Source: Mycolicibacterium sp. TUM20985 (GTDB lineage Bacteria; Actinomycetota; Actinomycetes; Mycobacteriales; Mycobacteriaceae). Taken from it: DNA of 64,000 nt. Below, piece after piece: positions 41,966 through 50,889 of the stretch. Position 1 is the first letter of the stretch. Each line of letters starts with the position of its first letter. Under the pieces are notes generated by a model, which did no database searches, was not told the DNA's origin, and worked only from the letters and a program-made list of their open reading frames with translations. Position numbers and translations under genes: made by a program. The stretch lies in contig NZ_AP027291.1 in the NCBI RefSeq assembly GCF_030295745.1, forward strand, positions 2,046,001 to 2,110,000, given 5' to 3'.

Positions 41966-42972
41966 GCGTGACGACCGATCCCCAGGCGCCGCCCGTCAAG
42001 AGTCGCGGCCGTGTCCTGCCCTCGCCGGTGACGTCCGCCGAGATCGCGCTGGTCGCCGTCCTCGTCGTGCTCTGGATCGGGCTGTCGATCGCCACGCCCG
42101 CCTTCCTCAGTACGGGCTCGATCATTCCGCTGCTCGTCGAAGTGTCCCCGGTGGCGTTGATCGGCATCGGCATGACGTTCGTCATCATCACCGGCGGGAT
42201 CGACGTCTCCGTCGGCGGCGCGATCATGGTGTGCTCCGTGGTGACCGCCAAGCTGATGCGCGACCAGGCGTTGCCCCTGTGGTGGTGTCTGGTGGTGGCC
42301 ATCGCGACCGGCGCGGTCCTCGGCCTCGTGAACGGCGTGCTGATCGCCTACGGGCGGGTGCATGCCATCATCATCACCTTCGGTACCGCGAATCTCTTTC
42401 TCTTCGTGGGCCTTCAGGTCTTCGGGTCCCAACCGATCAGCGGGATGCCCAACACCTTGGCCTGGTTCGGCCGCGGCGCCGACGGCCGCACGCTCGACGT
42501 GCCGCACAGCTTCGCAATCACCGTCGTCCTCGCCGCCGCGGCGTGGTGGTACCTGCGCCACACGCCCGGGGGGCGGCACTTCTTCGGTGTGGGCGGGGAT
42601 CCGGTCGCCGCGCGGCTGGCCGGCATCCGGGTACAGCGGCGCATCCTCATCGCGTACGTCATCACGGGCCTCCTCGTCGGACTGGCTTCGATCTTCACCC
42701 TGGCGAAGGGCACCTCGAACCTGGACCAGTCGGTGGGATCGGGCCAGGAGCTTGCCGTCATCGCGGCGGTGGTCATCGGCGGAACGTCCATCATGGGCGG
42801 CCGCGGTTCGGTGCTCGGTACGGTCCTCGGCGCACTCCTCGTCCAGACCGTCAAGTCGGGTGTCACTCAATTGGGTTGGCCCTCACAGCTGTCCGACCTC
42901 TTCGTCGGGATCTTCATCGTCGTCGCGGTGGGCACCGACCTCGTCCGCCGACGTGCCAGGAGAGACCGATGA
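41962..42972 (+). CDS. Sugar ABC transporter permease 1
   Basis: This is a 336-residue protein with about eight to ten membrane segments. The CUT2 permease motif is GIDVSVGGAIMVCSVV, and AVVIGGTSIMGGRGSVLGTVLGALL follows near the C terminus. It forms the membrane channel with the second permease. ATG 41962 overlaps the ATPase stop, and its own stop overlaps the next start (ATGA on both sides), so the subunits are made in a fixed ratio. Confidence 0.9.
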   Translation: MSVTTDPQAPPVKSRGRVLPSPVTSAEIALVAVLVVLWIGLSIATPAFLSTGSIIPLLVEVSPVALIGIGMTFVIITGGIDVSVGGAIMVCSVVTAKLMRDQALPLWWCLVVAIATGAVLGLVNGVLIAYGRVHAIIITFGTANLFLFVGLQVFGSQPISGMPNTLAWFGRGADGRTLDVPHSFAITVVLAAAAWWYLRHTPGGRHFFGVGGDPVAARLAGIRVQRRILIAYVITGLLVGLASIFTLAKGTSNLDQSVGSGQELAVIAAVVIGGTSIMGGRGSVLGTVLGALLVQTVKSGVTQLGWPSQLSDLFVGIFIVVAVGTDLVRRRARRDR

Positions 42973-44051
42973 GCGTCGAAACCCCCACACCGGTGGTGCC
43001 GGAGACCGCCTCACGTCGGCCCGTGGACCGGGTCCTCGAAGCCGTCTTGACCCAGCGGATCGTGCTGCTCGGCGTCTTGATCGTCGTCGTCGTCGCGTGG
43101 CTGATGTACATGAGCGCCAACGGTTATCTCTCCGGCGACTACGACTTCGACTACATGTCGGCAACGCTGATCGACGCGGTTCCGCTGGCGCTGCTCGCGT
43201 TCGCCGAACTCGTCGTGATCGTGTCCGGCCGCGGCGGGATCGACCTGTCGGTGGGCGCGATGGTCTCACTCGTCGGAATGGTGTTCGGCTTCGCCTACGG
43301 CAAGTGGGGCTGGCCGCTGCTGGCCGCCGTGCTGCTGGCCGTCGTCACCGGCGCGGCACTGGGCGCGATCAACGGATTCCTGGTCGCCCGCATCGGTTTT
43401 CCCGCCCTGATCGCGACGTTGGCCACCTACTACGCGTACCGGTCCATCGCGTTGGTGATCAACGACCAGAAGCCCATCAACAGCACGCAGATCCAGGACC
43501 TGTACACCCTCACCAGCTCCGTCCGGGTGCCGATCATCGGTGACTACATCCCCGACGTGCCGCTGGGGGTCTTCACCTTCCTGGCCCCGGTGTTGGTGGT
43601 GCTGTGGCTTGCGTTGGGGCGCGGAACCTTCGGCCGACGGTTGTACGGCGTCGGGACCAATGACGTCGCCGCGCGCTGGGCCGGGGTCGACGTCCCCGGC
43701 ACCCGGATGCGCGCCTACGTCATCTCCGGCGTCCTGTCCGGTCTCGTCGCGGTGTACATCACCGCGGAGTTCGCCTCGGCCCGACCGGATGCCGGCACGG
43801 CGGGCAACGGCCTGGCGCTTCCTGCGATCACCATCGCCGTGCTCGGCGGGGTCGCGATCACCGGGGGCATCGGCCGGTTGGCGGGCGTGCTGCTCGCCAC
43901 GCTGCTGATCGTCTGGCTCAACGCCGGCATCATCCTCTACTTCGAGGGCAACACCGGCACCCAGTTCCAGTTGCTTGCGCTCGGCGTCGTCCTCATCCTG
44001 GCCGCCCTGCTCAACGGGTGGACCACCCGTCGATTCCGCGGCGGCGACTAG
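42969..44051 (+). CDS. Sugar ABC transporter permease 2
   Basis: This is a 360-residue CUT2 permease with about nine or ten membrane helices. Motifs are GRGGIDLSVGAMVSLVG, AAINGFLVARIGFPALIATL-like segments and LGGVAITGGIGRLAGVLLAT. Two non-identical permeases indicate a heterodimeric channel, as in AI-2-type and some pentose/polyol importers, whereas RbsC is a single gene. The stop is 17 nt before the SDR start. Confidence 0.9.
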   Translation: MSVETPTPVVPETASRRPVDRVLEAVLTQRIVLLGVLIVVVVAWLMYMSANGYLSGDYDFDYMSATLIDAVPLALLAFAELVVIVSGRGGIDLSVGAMVSLVGMVFGFAYGKWGWPLLAAVLLAVVTGAALGAINGFLVARIGFPALIATLATYYAYRSIALVINDQKPINSTQIQDLYTLTSSVRVPIIGDYIPDVPLGVFTFLAPVLVVLWLALGRGTFGRRLYGVGTNDVAARWAGVDVPGTRMRAYVISGVLSGLVAVYITAEFASARPDAGTAGNGLALPAITIAVLGGVAITGGIGRLAGVLLATLLIVWLNAGIILYFEGNTGTQFQLLALGVVLILAALLNGWTTRRFRGGD

Positions 44052-44068
44052 CGAAAGGCAGTGCCCAC

Positions 44069-44836
44069 ATGACCGTCCTCGACGCCTTCGCGTTGACCGG
44101 CAAACGTGCCCTCGTCACCGGCGGCAACCGGGGCCTCGGCCTGGCCTTCGTCAGGGGGCTCGCCGAGGCGGGCGCCGACGTGGTGTTCGTCTCGCGGGAT
44201 GCCGAGCGCAACGCCGCCGCGGTCACCGCACTGGCGCGAGAGGGGTTGACGGTCAACGGCTTCGAGGTCGACGTCACCGCGCCCGACGGCCCCAGCGCCG
44301 CCATCGACGGTGCCGTGGACCGGCTCGGCGGCCTGGACCTGCTCCTCAACAACGCCGGGCTGGCCATCCACAAACCGGCGCTGGAGATCAGCGACGAGGA
44401 GTGGGATCTCGTCTTTGACGTCAACACCCGGTCGCTGTGGCGGCTGAGCCAACGGGCCGGCGCGTACATGAAGGACCACGGCGGCGGGAACATCCTCAAC
44501 GTGGGCTCGATCAGCTCCCTCATCGTCAACCGCCCGCAGTGGCAGCCGTCCTACAACGCGTCGAAGGCCGCGGTGCATCAGCTGACCAAATCGTTGGCCG
44601 CCGAGTGGGCGCCCTACGGGATCCGCGTCAACGCGATCGCCCCGGGATACGTCAAGACCGAGATGGCACCCGTGGACGAGCCCCGCTTCCGTCGGCACTG
44701 GATCGAGGACGCTCCGATGCAGCGGTACGCGCTACCCGAGGAGATCGCGCCGTCGGTGGTCTACATGGCCTCCGACGCCTCGGCCTTCATGACCGGTTCG
44801 GTGGTCGTCATCGACGGTGGATACACCGTGTACTGA
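44069..44836 (+). CDS. Short-chain dehydrogenase, probable sugar/polyol dehydrogenase
   Basis: This is a 255-residue classical SDR with TGGNRGLGLAFVRGLAEAGA, NNAGLAIHKP, the Ser in VGSISSL, YNASKAAVHQL (YxxxK) and VIDGGYTVY at the end. The final gene of the sugar ABC operon (GAAAGG upstream), it probably oxidises the imported sugar or polyol in the first cytoplasmic step, or reduces its keto form. No sugar kinase is present in the operon, which favours an oxidative route. Confidence 0.87.
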   Translation: MTVLDAFALTGKRALVTGGNRGLGLAFVRGLAEAGADVVFVSRDAERNAAAVTALAREGLTVNGFEVDVTAPDGPSAAIDGAVDRLGGLDLLLNNAGLAIHKPALEISDEEWDLVFDVNTRSLWRLSQRAGAYMKDHGGGNILNVGSISSLIVNRPQWQPSYNASKAAVHQLTKSLAAEWAPYGIRVNAIAPGYVKTEMAPVDEPRFRRHWIEDAPMQRYALPEEIAPSVVYMASDASAFMTGSVVVIDGGYTVY

Positions 44837-44842
44837 CCGGGA

Positions 44843-46261
44843 TCAGCTCGCGGCATCCGACGATGACGAATCAGCGCCCGCACTGCCGGAGACGTGGGCG
44901 CCGGCGGGGGAGTCGCGGTCGGGCTGCGCGCTGGGCTTCGGCTCCGGTTTGGGCTTCGAGTCCGAGCTCGAGTCGGCCGCATCGGCGCTCGGTCGTTCGG
45001 GCTCGTCAGCCTTTCCGGGCTCGGCGGTCGCATTGTCGTCGGTCGGCTCGTCAGCTGTCGTGGTGGCGCTCTCACGCGGACTGTCCGCGTCCTGGGCGCG
45101 CCGCGATGATCGGTGACTCGTCGCCGAGGTCCGCTCGACGGCGGCCGCCGGGGCTGCGGTGGCCGTTGACGCAGTGGCAGCCTGGTCATCGGTCGAGGGC
45201 GATGGCTCGACGCGGGCGAGCGCCGTCGCGGCGGGCGGCTGCTCGATGGCCTGGACCATCGGGGTGGTCGGGATGGTGGGAGCCGGCGGGTTGCCGAACA
45301 CCAGTTGGCCGCGCTCGATGTGCGGTCCCCACTGCGGGGTCACCGATGAGTAGCCCGTCAGGATCAACGGCGTCAGCAGCTTGTCGATCTCGTCGACGAT
45401 CGGACGGGGCACACCCAGCTGAAGCAACGGCCGGGTGATCGGAAGTTGAGCGCGGGGAACGAGATACGTGCTCGTCGTGCCGCCCAGCGAGTTGACGGTC
45501 TCCGATACCAGCACCGCGTCCGACACGCTGTCCAGCGATGTCTGAGAGTGGTCATTGGAACCGTTGACCGTGTACACCGCGCCCATGATGGCGTTGACCA
45601 CCGAGAGCACATTCCACGGCCGGTCCGGCGGGTTGGCCCAACCGTCCCACTGTTCGTTGACGACCACCGTGTGGTACTGGCTCTCGGGCACCGGACCGAA
45701 TGTCTGACCGATGAACGGTATCGTCACGCCCGGCAGATAGGTCTGGCCCAGTCCCCGCAGCATGTCCCCGAAGACGTAGAACGTAATGTCTTGCGCTGGC
45801 GGCGCGTTGGGATCTCGTGCCAGATACGCCAGCTCCTGATCGATCACCAGGGTGCCCTCGCTGAGGCCCGCGACCGCCACGGGCGAACCGTTCGCCAGCT
45901 CTCTGAGGATGATCTCGTGCAGGAGTTGCCGTCCCACGGCCGCCGACTGGTCGGCCGTCAATGCCGCTGGGCCCGATACCACTCCGAGTTGGCCCGGGTG
46001 ATCCACGGGGACCGGCGACGTGCCCGGCAGCCAGTTCTCCCCGACCTGGGACGCGAACGACAGCCACCCCTCCTGCGTTAGCCCCTGAGAGGCGAGGATC
46101 TGCGCCAGCACGGGCCATTCGCTGGGCCGCCCGCCGTTCAAGCCGATCCGGGTCTGGGCAGCGGCGGCGAGCGCGCCTGGCGATGCGATTGCGAGCACCA
46201 TCGCCAGTAGCAGCGCCGCCAACGACCGCCGATACGACGGGCTAACAGATTGGAATGACAA
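44843..46261 (-). CDS. Secreted PE-PPE-domain (esterase-like) protein
   Basis: This is a 472-residue protein. A signal peptide (RRSLAALLLAMVLAIASPGA) leads to a PE-PPE C-terminal domain (PF08237-type) of the alpha/beta-hydrolase fold, with VAVAGLSEGTLVIDQEL carrying the likely nucleophile Ser and TFYVFGDMLRGLG. No PE or PPE N-terminal domain precedes it; instead it has its own signal. The last 130 residues are low-complexity, rich in Ala, Asp, Ser, Pro and Glu, probably a disordered wall-spanning tail. Related proteins are esterases acting on medium-chain esters. Confidence 0.85.
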   Translation of the reverse strand: MSFQSVSPSYRRSLAALLLAMVLAIASPGALAAAAQTRIGLNGGRPSEWPVLAQILASQGLTQEGWLSFASQVGENWLPGTSPVPVDHPGQLGVVSGPAALTADQSAAVGRQLLHEIILRELANGSPVAVAGLSEGTLVIDQELAYLARDPNAPPAQDITFYVFGDMLRGLGQTYLPGVTIPFIGQTFGPVPESQYHTVVVNEQWDGWANPPDRPWNVLSVVNAIMGAVYTVNGSNDHSQTSLDSVSDAVLVSETVNSLGGTTSTYLVPRAQLPITRPLLQLGVPRPIVDEIDKLLTPLILTGYSSVTPQWGPHIERGQLVFGNPPAPTIPTTPMVQAIEQPPAATALARVEPSPSTDDQAATASTATAAPAAAVERTSATSHRSSRRAQDADSPRESATTTADEPTDDNATAEPGKADEPERPSADAADSSSDSKPKPEPKPSAQPDRDSPAGAHVSGSAGADSSSSDAAS

Positions 46262-46446
46262 CGTCGGCCCCCTAATGCTTCCCGGTGTCGTTCAGGAGCC
46301 AAGCACGAGTGGCCGATGCTGTGTAGCCGAACGCCCCGATTTCACCGCGGTCAGCCATTCCCCGAATGTGCGTCCTGATCCGGCGTCCGCGGCGTGTCGC
46401 GGATGAAAGCGCACGGTCAGGGACCTGGGTGCGGCCGGGGTTGGCG

Positions 46447-47358
46447 TTACTGCGGGTGAGTCGCCAGGTACTCGGCGACGGGCGCCGGCGACGAGGCGAA
46501 GTAGCCTTCGGGCAGCAGGACGTCACCGGAGACGGTGTAGTAGTAGACCTCCCACCGGTAGTAACCGGCGAACGCCGCGGGGTCGGCGGCGAGTACCGCG
46601 GCATAGTCCTCGACCGCGCGGACGTATTCGTCGGCGTTGTTGTACCGATAGATGGCGTGCTCGCGTTGGGTGCCAAAGCCATTGGCGGCGAGATACCGCC
46701 CGGCGGCCATGATGGCGTCGCGGGGCGAGTGGATGTCACCGCCCTCGCCATGGGCGGCGAACGTCGTGGGCATGAACTGCATGGGGCCCTGCGCACCTGC
46801 GGTGCTGACCCCGTCGATTCTGCCGAAGCCGGTCTCGATCAGATTGATGGCAGCCAGGTAGTTCCAGCCGACCCCGGACGTCGACTCGGCCTCTCGGTAG
46901 TAGCTCAGCAGTACCTCGGCCGGAGCCGGCGCCTGGATGCGCCACGCGGGCACGGTCTCCCTCGGGTGCGCCATCGCGGCGAGTTGACGACGCGCGTCGA
47001 CGTTGCGTTCGTATGCCTCGCCGAGCGACGGTGGCATCCGCGACCGGATGACGGCATCCCACTCGGGATGACGACCGATGGCACGGTAGGCCACCTGCTG
47101 CCGATGGGCGGCCGCCGCCAGGGCCGCCGCCGTCGTCGAAGGGTCGCGCAGGGTCTGCTCGTCGGCGACGAGGTCATCGGCCAGCTGCGAGGTGTCGGAG
47201 GCCAGCGAAGGGGGAGCATCCGCGGGAACCGTCGGCTCGTCGAGCATGACCGCGCGCACCGGCTCGCTGGCAGTCATCGTCGGCGCCGAAGGTGGGGTCG
47301 GGGCCGAACAACCGACGAGGAATAGCAGGAGGGCAACCGGGAGCACGCGGTCACGCAC
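46447..47358 (-). CDS. Lytic murein transglycosylase lipoprotein
   Basis: Read from GTG 47358, this is a 303-residue protein with a lipoprotein signal (RDRVLPVALLLFLVGC, Cys followed by SAPTPPSAP). The first half is helical, and the C-terminal half is an SLT-like lysozyme fold with catalytic Glu in AINLIETGFGRIDG, then STAGAQGPMQFMPTTF and IYRYNNADEYV. It cleaves peptidoglycan at the cell surface. GAAGGAAGGGG lies 7 nt before this GTG; a GTG eight codons upstream is less likely because that sequence would then be coding. Confidence 0.9.
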   Translation of the reverse strand: MRDRVLPVALLLFLVGCSAPTPPSAPTMTASEPVRAVMLDEPTVPADAPPSLASDTSQLADDLVADEQTLRDPSTTAAALAAAAHRQQVAYRAIGRHPEWDAVIRSRMPPSLGEAYERNVDARRQLAAMAHPRETVPAWRIQAPAPAEVLLSYYREAESTSGVGWNYLAAINLIETGFGRIDGVSTAGAQGPMQFMPTTFAAHGEGGDIHSPRDAIMAAGRYLAANGFGTQREHAIYRYNNADEYVRAVEDYAAVLAADPAAFAGYYRWEVYYYTVSGDVLLPEGYFASSPAPVAEYLATHPQ

Positions 47359-47481
47359 GGCAGAGCCCCTTCCTTCGACCACCCGAGCCTAGATAGCGCC
47401 GTCGAGCCGCGTGCCCGTTGTGGGTAAACAAGCGATCGAGGGGTAGTCGCCCTGGGTAGACGCAACGAAGGGACGATAGCC

Positions 47482-48288
47482 ATGGAGATAATCGTGACAT
47501 TCATCGGCAACGCGACAACGCTGATCTCCTATGGAGACATCACGATCTTGACCGATCCGAACTTCCTGCATAAGGGGCAGCGCGCCTACCTGGGCTACGG
47601 GCTGGTGTCGAAACGGCTTCAGCCTCCGGCCATGTCGGTCCACGAGCTCCCGCCGATCGACACGATCGTGTTGTCGCACATGCACGGTGACCACTGGGAC
47701 CGGACCGCCCAGAAGCACCTCGACCACGATCTGCCGGTGCTGACGACACCTGATGCCCAGAAGAGATTGCGGCGCCGCGGATTCGAGGAAGCCGTTGGCC
47801 TGACGACCTGGGACACCCATACGATCGCGAAGGGCTCGCACCGCGTGGTGGTGACGGCTCTGCCCGGCCGGCACGCCCCAGGGTGGACACGGCGGCTGCT
47901 GCCGCCGGTGATGGGGTCGATGCTGGAGTTCGGCCCCGTGGACGGCGCTACGACGCGGCGGCTCTACATCTCGGGGGACACGTTGTTGATCGACGAACTC
48001 GCCGAGATTCCGGTGCGCTTCGAGACGATCGATGTGGGCATCCTGCACCTCGGTGGTACCCGGCTGCCGGCCGGTCCGCGGCTGCCGTTCGGGCTGACGG
48101 TGACCATGGATGGCCGACAGGGTGCGCAGCTCGTACACCGGCTGGATCTCCCCAAGGTGATTCCGGTCCACTACGACGACTACGGCGTATTCGCCTCGCC
48201 GCTAGCCGATTTCATCGCCGAGACCGGCAATCGCGGCCTGGCCGACCGCGTCGTGCACCTCGCACGCGGAGCATCGATCACGCTCTGA
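47482..48288 (+). CDS. MBL-fold metallohydrolase
   Basis: This is a 268-residue protein of the UlaG-like metallo-beta-lactamase fold: VTFIGNATTLISYGDITILT, the metal motif HMHGDH at 66-71, then GRHAP, ISGDTLLIDEL and a late His in VIPVHYDDYG. It binds a dinuclear metal site. Family members are hydrolases of phosphodiesters, lactones or N-acyl compounds; the substrate here is unknown. The gene stands alone between a divergent transglycosylase gene and a convergent Rieske gene. Confidence 0.87.
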   Translation: MEIIVTFIGNATTLISYGDITILTDPNFLHKGQRAYLGYGLVSKRLQPPAMSVHELPPIDTIVLSHMHGDHWDRTAQKHLDHDLPVLTTPDAQKRLRRRGFEEAVGLTTWDTHTIAKGSHRVVVTALPGRHAPGWTRRLLPPVMGSMLEFGPVDGATTRRLYISGDTLLIDELAEIPVRFETIDVGILHLGGTRLPAGPRLPFGLTVTMDGRQGAQLVHRLDLPKVIPVHYDDYGVFASPLADFIAETGNRGLADRVVHLARGASITL

Positions 48289-48292
48289 CCGG

Positions 48293-48751
48293 TCAACGAG
48301 CCTTCAGCCAGATGGCGCCATCGCGAACCTCGACGTCGAACCGGCGCACCTTGAGGACGTTGCCGAAGGCCCTGATGGCCAGCGAGTACGGCTTGAAACC
48401 GAAGATCCGGCCCTTGGGTCCCTGCGTCATCGCCCCGTCGGCGACATCGTATTCGGCTCGGTGCCAAGGGCATTGGAGGCAGCCGTCGTCGGTGACTCGG
48501 CCCCTGCCGAGCTTGGCGCCCTGATGGCGGCACAGATTGCTGACGGCGAACGGCGTGCCGTCCGGGGTCAGCCCTACTGCCAGTACGCCGTGCCCCGACG
48601 TGCGGACCTCGGCGACGCGTCGGGCATCGAGCTGGTCGATCGCCAGCAGGCGTGGCCCATCGGCGACGATCGGCTCACCGTGGACGATCGGCGGAACAAG
48701 ACCAGCGGAGTCGACGCCGCGGCCGTGCGGATCGAAGCGGAGTTTCGTCAT
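48293..48751 (-). CDS. Rieske [2Fe-2S] protein
   Basis: This is a 152-residue soluble protein. The Rieske cluster ligands are C74-x-H76 (NLCRHQGAKLG) and C94-x2-H97 (CLQCPWHRAEYD), with 17 residues between. The domain fills most of the protein. It resembles ferredoxin-type or assimilatory Rieske subunits that carry electrons to an oxygenase or reductase, but no such partner gene is adjacent. It is convergent with the MBL gene, with the two stops 4 nt apart. Confidence 0.87.
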   Translation of the reverse strand: MTKLRFDPHGRGVDSAGLVPPIVHGEPIVADGPRLLAIDQLDARRVAEVRTSGHGVLAVGLTPDGTPFAVSNLCRHQGAKLGRGRVTDDGCLQCPWHRAEYDVADGAMTQGPKGRIFGFKPYSLAIRAFGNVLKVRRFDVEVRDGAIWLKAR

Positions 48752-48836
48752 GTGTGCCCGTTACCCGCTGGCCAGGCACGGAAACCGGACATCCCCAGCC
48801 GGTTACCTCGCCGCCGCATGGGGTAAGTCGTCCAAC

Positions 48837-49094
48837 ATGACGAGCCTGGACGAGCGGTTGATGGCCGAATTGCGGACGCTTCCACCAGGCGGTCCGGTAC
48901 CTGCGCGCGAGCTTGCGGACCGCCTGCAGTGCACCGTCGAGGAGGTGCTGGCGGCGGGTAACCGGCTGGAGCAGCGTGAGCAGGGTGACGAGGACCTGGT
49001 CAGCGTCAGTCAGAAGACAAGCGGCGAGGGTGACGATGAGTACTACCTGTCACGCGTGCCCTTGACGTTGAACGACGAACCGGAGACCCGGTAG
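48837..49094 (+). CDS. Small hypothetical protein, possible winged helix
   Basis: This is an 85-residue acidic protein. MAELRTLPPGGPVPARELAD, RLQCTVEEVLAAGNRLEQRE looks like a helix-turn-helix of the winged type, followed by a short acidic strand region. No family is recognised with confidence. The ATG is chosen as the first codon of the conserved-looking part; the frame upstream overlaps the Rieske gene. It could be a DNA-binding accessory protein or a nucleoid-related protein. Confidence 0.55.
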   Translation: MTSLDERLMAELRTLPPGGPVPARELADRLQCTVEEVLAAGNRLEQREQGDEDLVSVSQKTSGEGDDEYYLSRVPLTLNDEPETR

Positions 49095-49117
49095 TCGCCA
49101 ACGGATACTTCTGAGAC

Positions 49118-49426
49118 TCAGCCGCCCGACCTTTGGGCGCACTGCACGATGAGTGTCGCGACCGGCTCGGACAACTGGTGCTTCTTCGCCAGCGCGGTGA
49201 TCTCCGCCTGCTGGGAGCTCTCCGACTGCCCGCCGACCGCGGCGTACGCCTCGGCGCCCAGCTTGGCCGCGGAACTCGAATCCAGGGTGAGCCCGCCGAC
49301 CGACATCGTGTCGGACACCATGCAGCGGAGGTAGGCGGCGCGGTCGAAGTCGGCTGATGCCTGGGGCGCACACAGCAGAGCCGACGCGCCCATCGTCGCC
49401 GCGACCGCGGCAATGCGAATCTTCAT
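49118..49426 (-). CDS. Small secreted protein of unknown function
   Basis: This is a 102-residue protein with signal peptide MKIRIAAVAATMGASALLCA and a cleavage site after APQASA. The mature part is about 77 residues, alpha-helical, with two cysteines (one in AAYLRCMVSD, one in VQCAQRSGG at the end) that could form a disulfide. It is similar in size and layout to the many small exported mycobacterial proteins. ATG 49426 is preceded by a short RBS (AGGGAT); the frame is open upstream but without similarity. Confidence 0.7.
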   Translation of the reverse strand: MKIRIAAVAATMGASALLCAPQASADFDRAAYLRCMVSDTMSVGGLTLDSSSAAKLGAEAYAAVGGQSESSQQAEITALAKKHQLSEPVATLIVQCAQRSGG

Positions 49427-49752
49427 GACGCGAATATCCCTCCTGTGCAGCGGTTCAGGACTCGCCCATGTTACCCACGGCATCGTCGAAGGCCACGCCT
49501 GCGGTGGAACACCGGCCTCCAACCCGCCTGCGATGGCAACGCTGGCAAACATCCGAGGGAGTGTCATGAGCGACCCTCCAATCGCCGGTGGCGACACGCC
49601 CCTCGGCGGTCGCGGTGCTCGGTACATCGGTGATCGTCCAACCGCGTCCGCCCCGCCGTCGACGCGGGACCTTGGTAACGATTGCCAACCTGATCGGTTG
49701 CGAATCGCTCCGCTGGTCCGAACCTGCTGCTGGCGAATCCTACGGTGGCTTG
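49427..49752. other. Divergent intergenic region
   Basis: It lies between the small secreted protein gene (leftward) and the glycoside hydrolase gene (rightward). Frames are open but lack start signals and family features. No clear palindrome or promoter was identified. Confidence 0.5.
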
Positions 49753-50886
49753 GTGCATCGTCGAACCGCCCTGCAGCTCCCGCTCCTCCTGGCGGCAGGC
49801 GCGGCGCTGACTCGCGTTCCCCGGGCGGCTGCCGAGGCGGGCCCGTGGTCGGCGGACCGGGCGAACAACTGGTACCAATCACAGGGCTGGCTGGTCGGTG
49901 CCAACTACATTCCGGCAACCGCCGTCAACCAGATCGAGATGTTCCAGCCGGGTACCTTCGACCCCCGGCGCATCGACGCCGAGCTGGCGATCGCCCGGCA
50001 GCTCGGGTTCAACACGATGCGAGTCTTCCTCCACGACCTGCTGTGGGCGCAGGACCGTCAGGGCTTCCAGCGTCGGCTAGCGCAGTTCGTCGCCATCGCG
50101 GCGAGCCGCGGCATCAAGCCCCTCTTCGTGCTGTTCGACTCCTGCTGGGACCCTTACCCGAAACTGGGGCCTCAGCGCCCACCCTCGGTGGGGGTACACA
50201 ACTCCGGCTGGGTGCAGGGACCGGGCGCCGAGCACCTAGGCGACCCGCGCTACCGCAACGTCCTCTACGACTACGTCACCGGTGTCCTGAGCCAATTCCG
50301 GAGCGACCAGCGGGTTCTGGGCTGGGATCTATGGAACGAGCCGGACAACCCCGCGAAGGTGTACCGGAAGACCGAGACCGGAGACAAACGGGCGCTCGTC
50401 GAGGCGCTTCTGCCCCAGGTCTTTCAGTGGGCGCGCGCCGTCGGCACCGTTCAACCACTGACCAGTGGAGTCTGGCAGGGGAGTTGGGGGCGCGGGAGCC
50501 GCAGCACGATAGCTGGCATCCAGCTGGACAACTCCGACGTCGTCAGCTTCCACTCGTACGACAAGCCGGCCGGCTTCGAGGCGCGCATCGCCGAACTCGC
50601 GCCGCTGGGACGTCCGATCATGTGCACCGAGTACCTGGCCCGCCCGCAGGGCAGCACCGTGGAGGGAATTCTGCCGATTGCCAAGCGGCGCAACGTCGCT
50701 GCCTACAACTGGGGCCTGGTGGCGGGCAAGTCCCAGACGTATCTGCCGTGGGACACCTGGGATACACCCGACCCGACGGAACCCAAATTGTGGTTCAGCG
50801 ATCTGTTGAGACCCGACGGGCAGCCGTACCGAGAGGGTGAGATCAAGACCATCCGGCAGCTGACGGGCGCGCTGGGTCAACCGTGA
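49753..50886 (+). CDS. Exported glycoside hydrolase (GH5/cellulase-like)
   Basis: This is a 377-residue protein from GTG. The N terminus HRRTALQLPLLLAAGAALTR looks like a Tat-type or Sec signal with a twin Arg. The mature part is a TIM-barrel glycosidase: GWLVGANYIPATAVNQIEMF, RQLGFNTMRVFLHDLLWA, acid/base Glu196 in WDLWNEPDNP and nucleophile Glu293 in MCTEYLARP. This is the clan A retaining-enzyme pattern. It may act on beta-glucan, mannan or xylan outside the cell. The RBS is weak, so the exact start is uncertain. Confidence 0.83.
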   Translation: MHRRTALQLPLLLAAGAALTRVPRAAAEAGPWSADRANNWYQSQGWLVGANYIPATAVNQIEMFQPGTFDPRRIDAELAIARQLGFNTMRVFLHDLLWAQDRQGFQRRLAQFVAIAASRGIKPLFVLFDSCWDPYPKLGPQRPPSVGVHNSGWVQGPGAEHLGDPRYRNVLYDYVTGVLSQFRSDQRVLGWDLWNEPDNPAKVYRKTETGDKRALVEALLPQVFQWARAVGTVQPLTSGVWQGSWGRGSRSTIAGIQLDNSDVVSFHSYDKPAGFEARIAELAPLGRPIMCTEYLARPQGSTVEGILPIAKRRNVAAYNWGLVAGKSQTYLPWDTWDTPDPTEPKLWFSDLLRPDGQPYREGEIKTIRQLTGALGQP

Positions 50887-50889
50887 GGG

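Noticed and set aside
41494..42870. Open frame of 458 codons antisense to the ABC ATPase and permease genes
   Set aside because: Asp/Arg/Glu/His-rich shadow without motifs; the opposite strand encodes well-defined transporter proteins.
48286..48295. TGACCGGTCA palindrome between the MBL and Rieske genes
   Set aside because: It is built from the two facing stop codons and is probably fortuitous.
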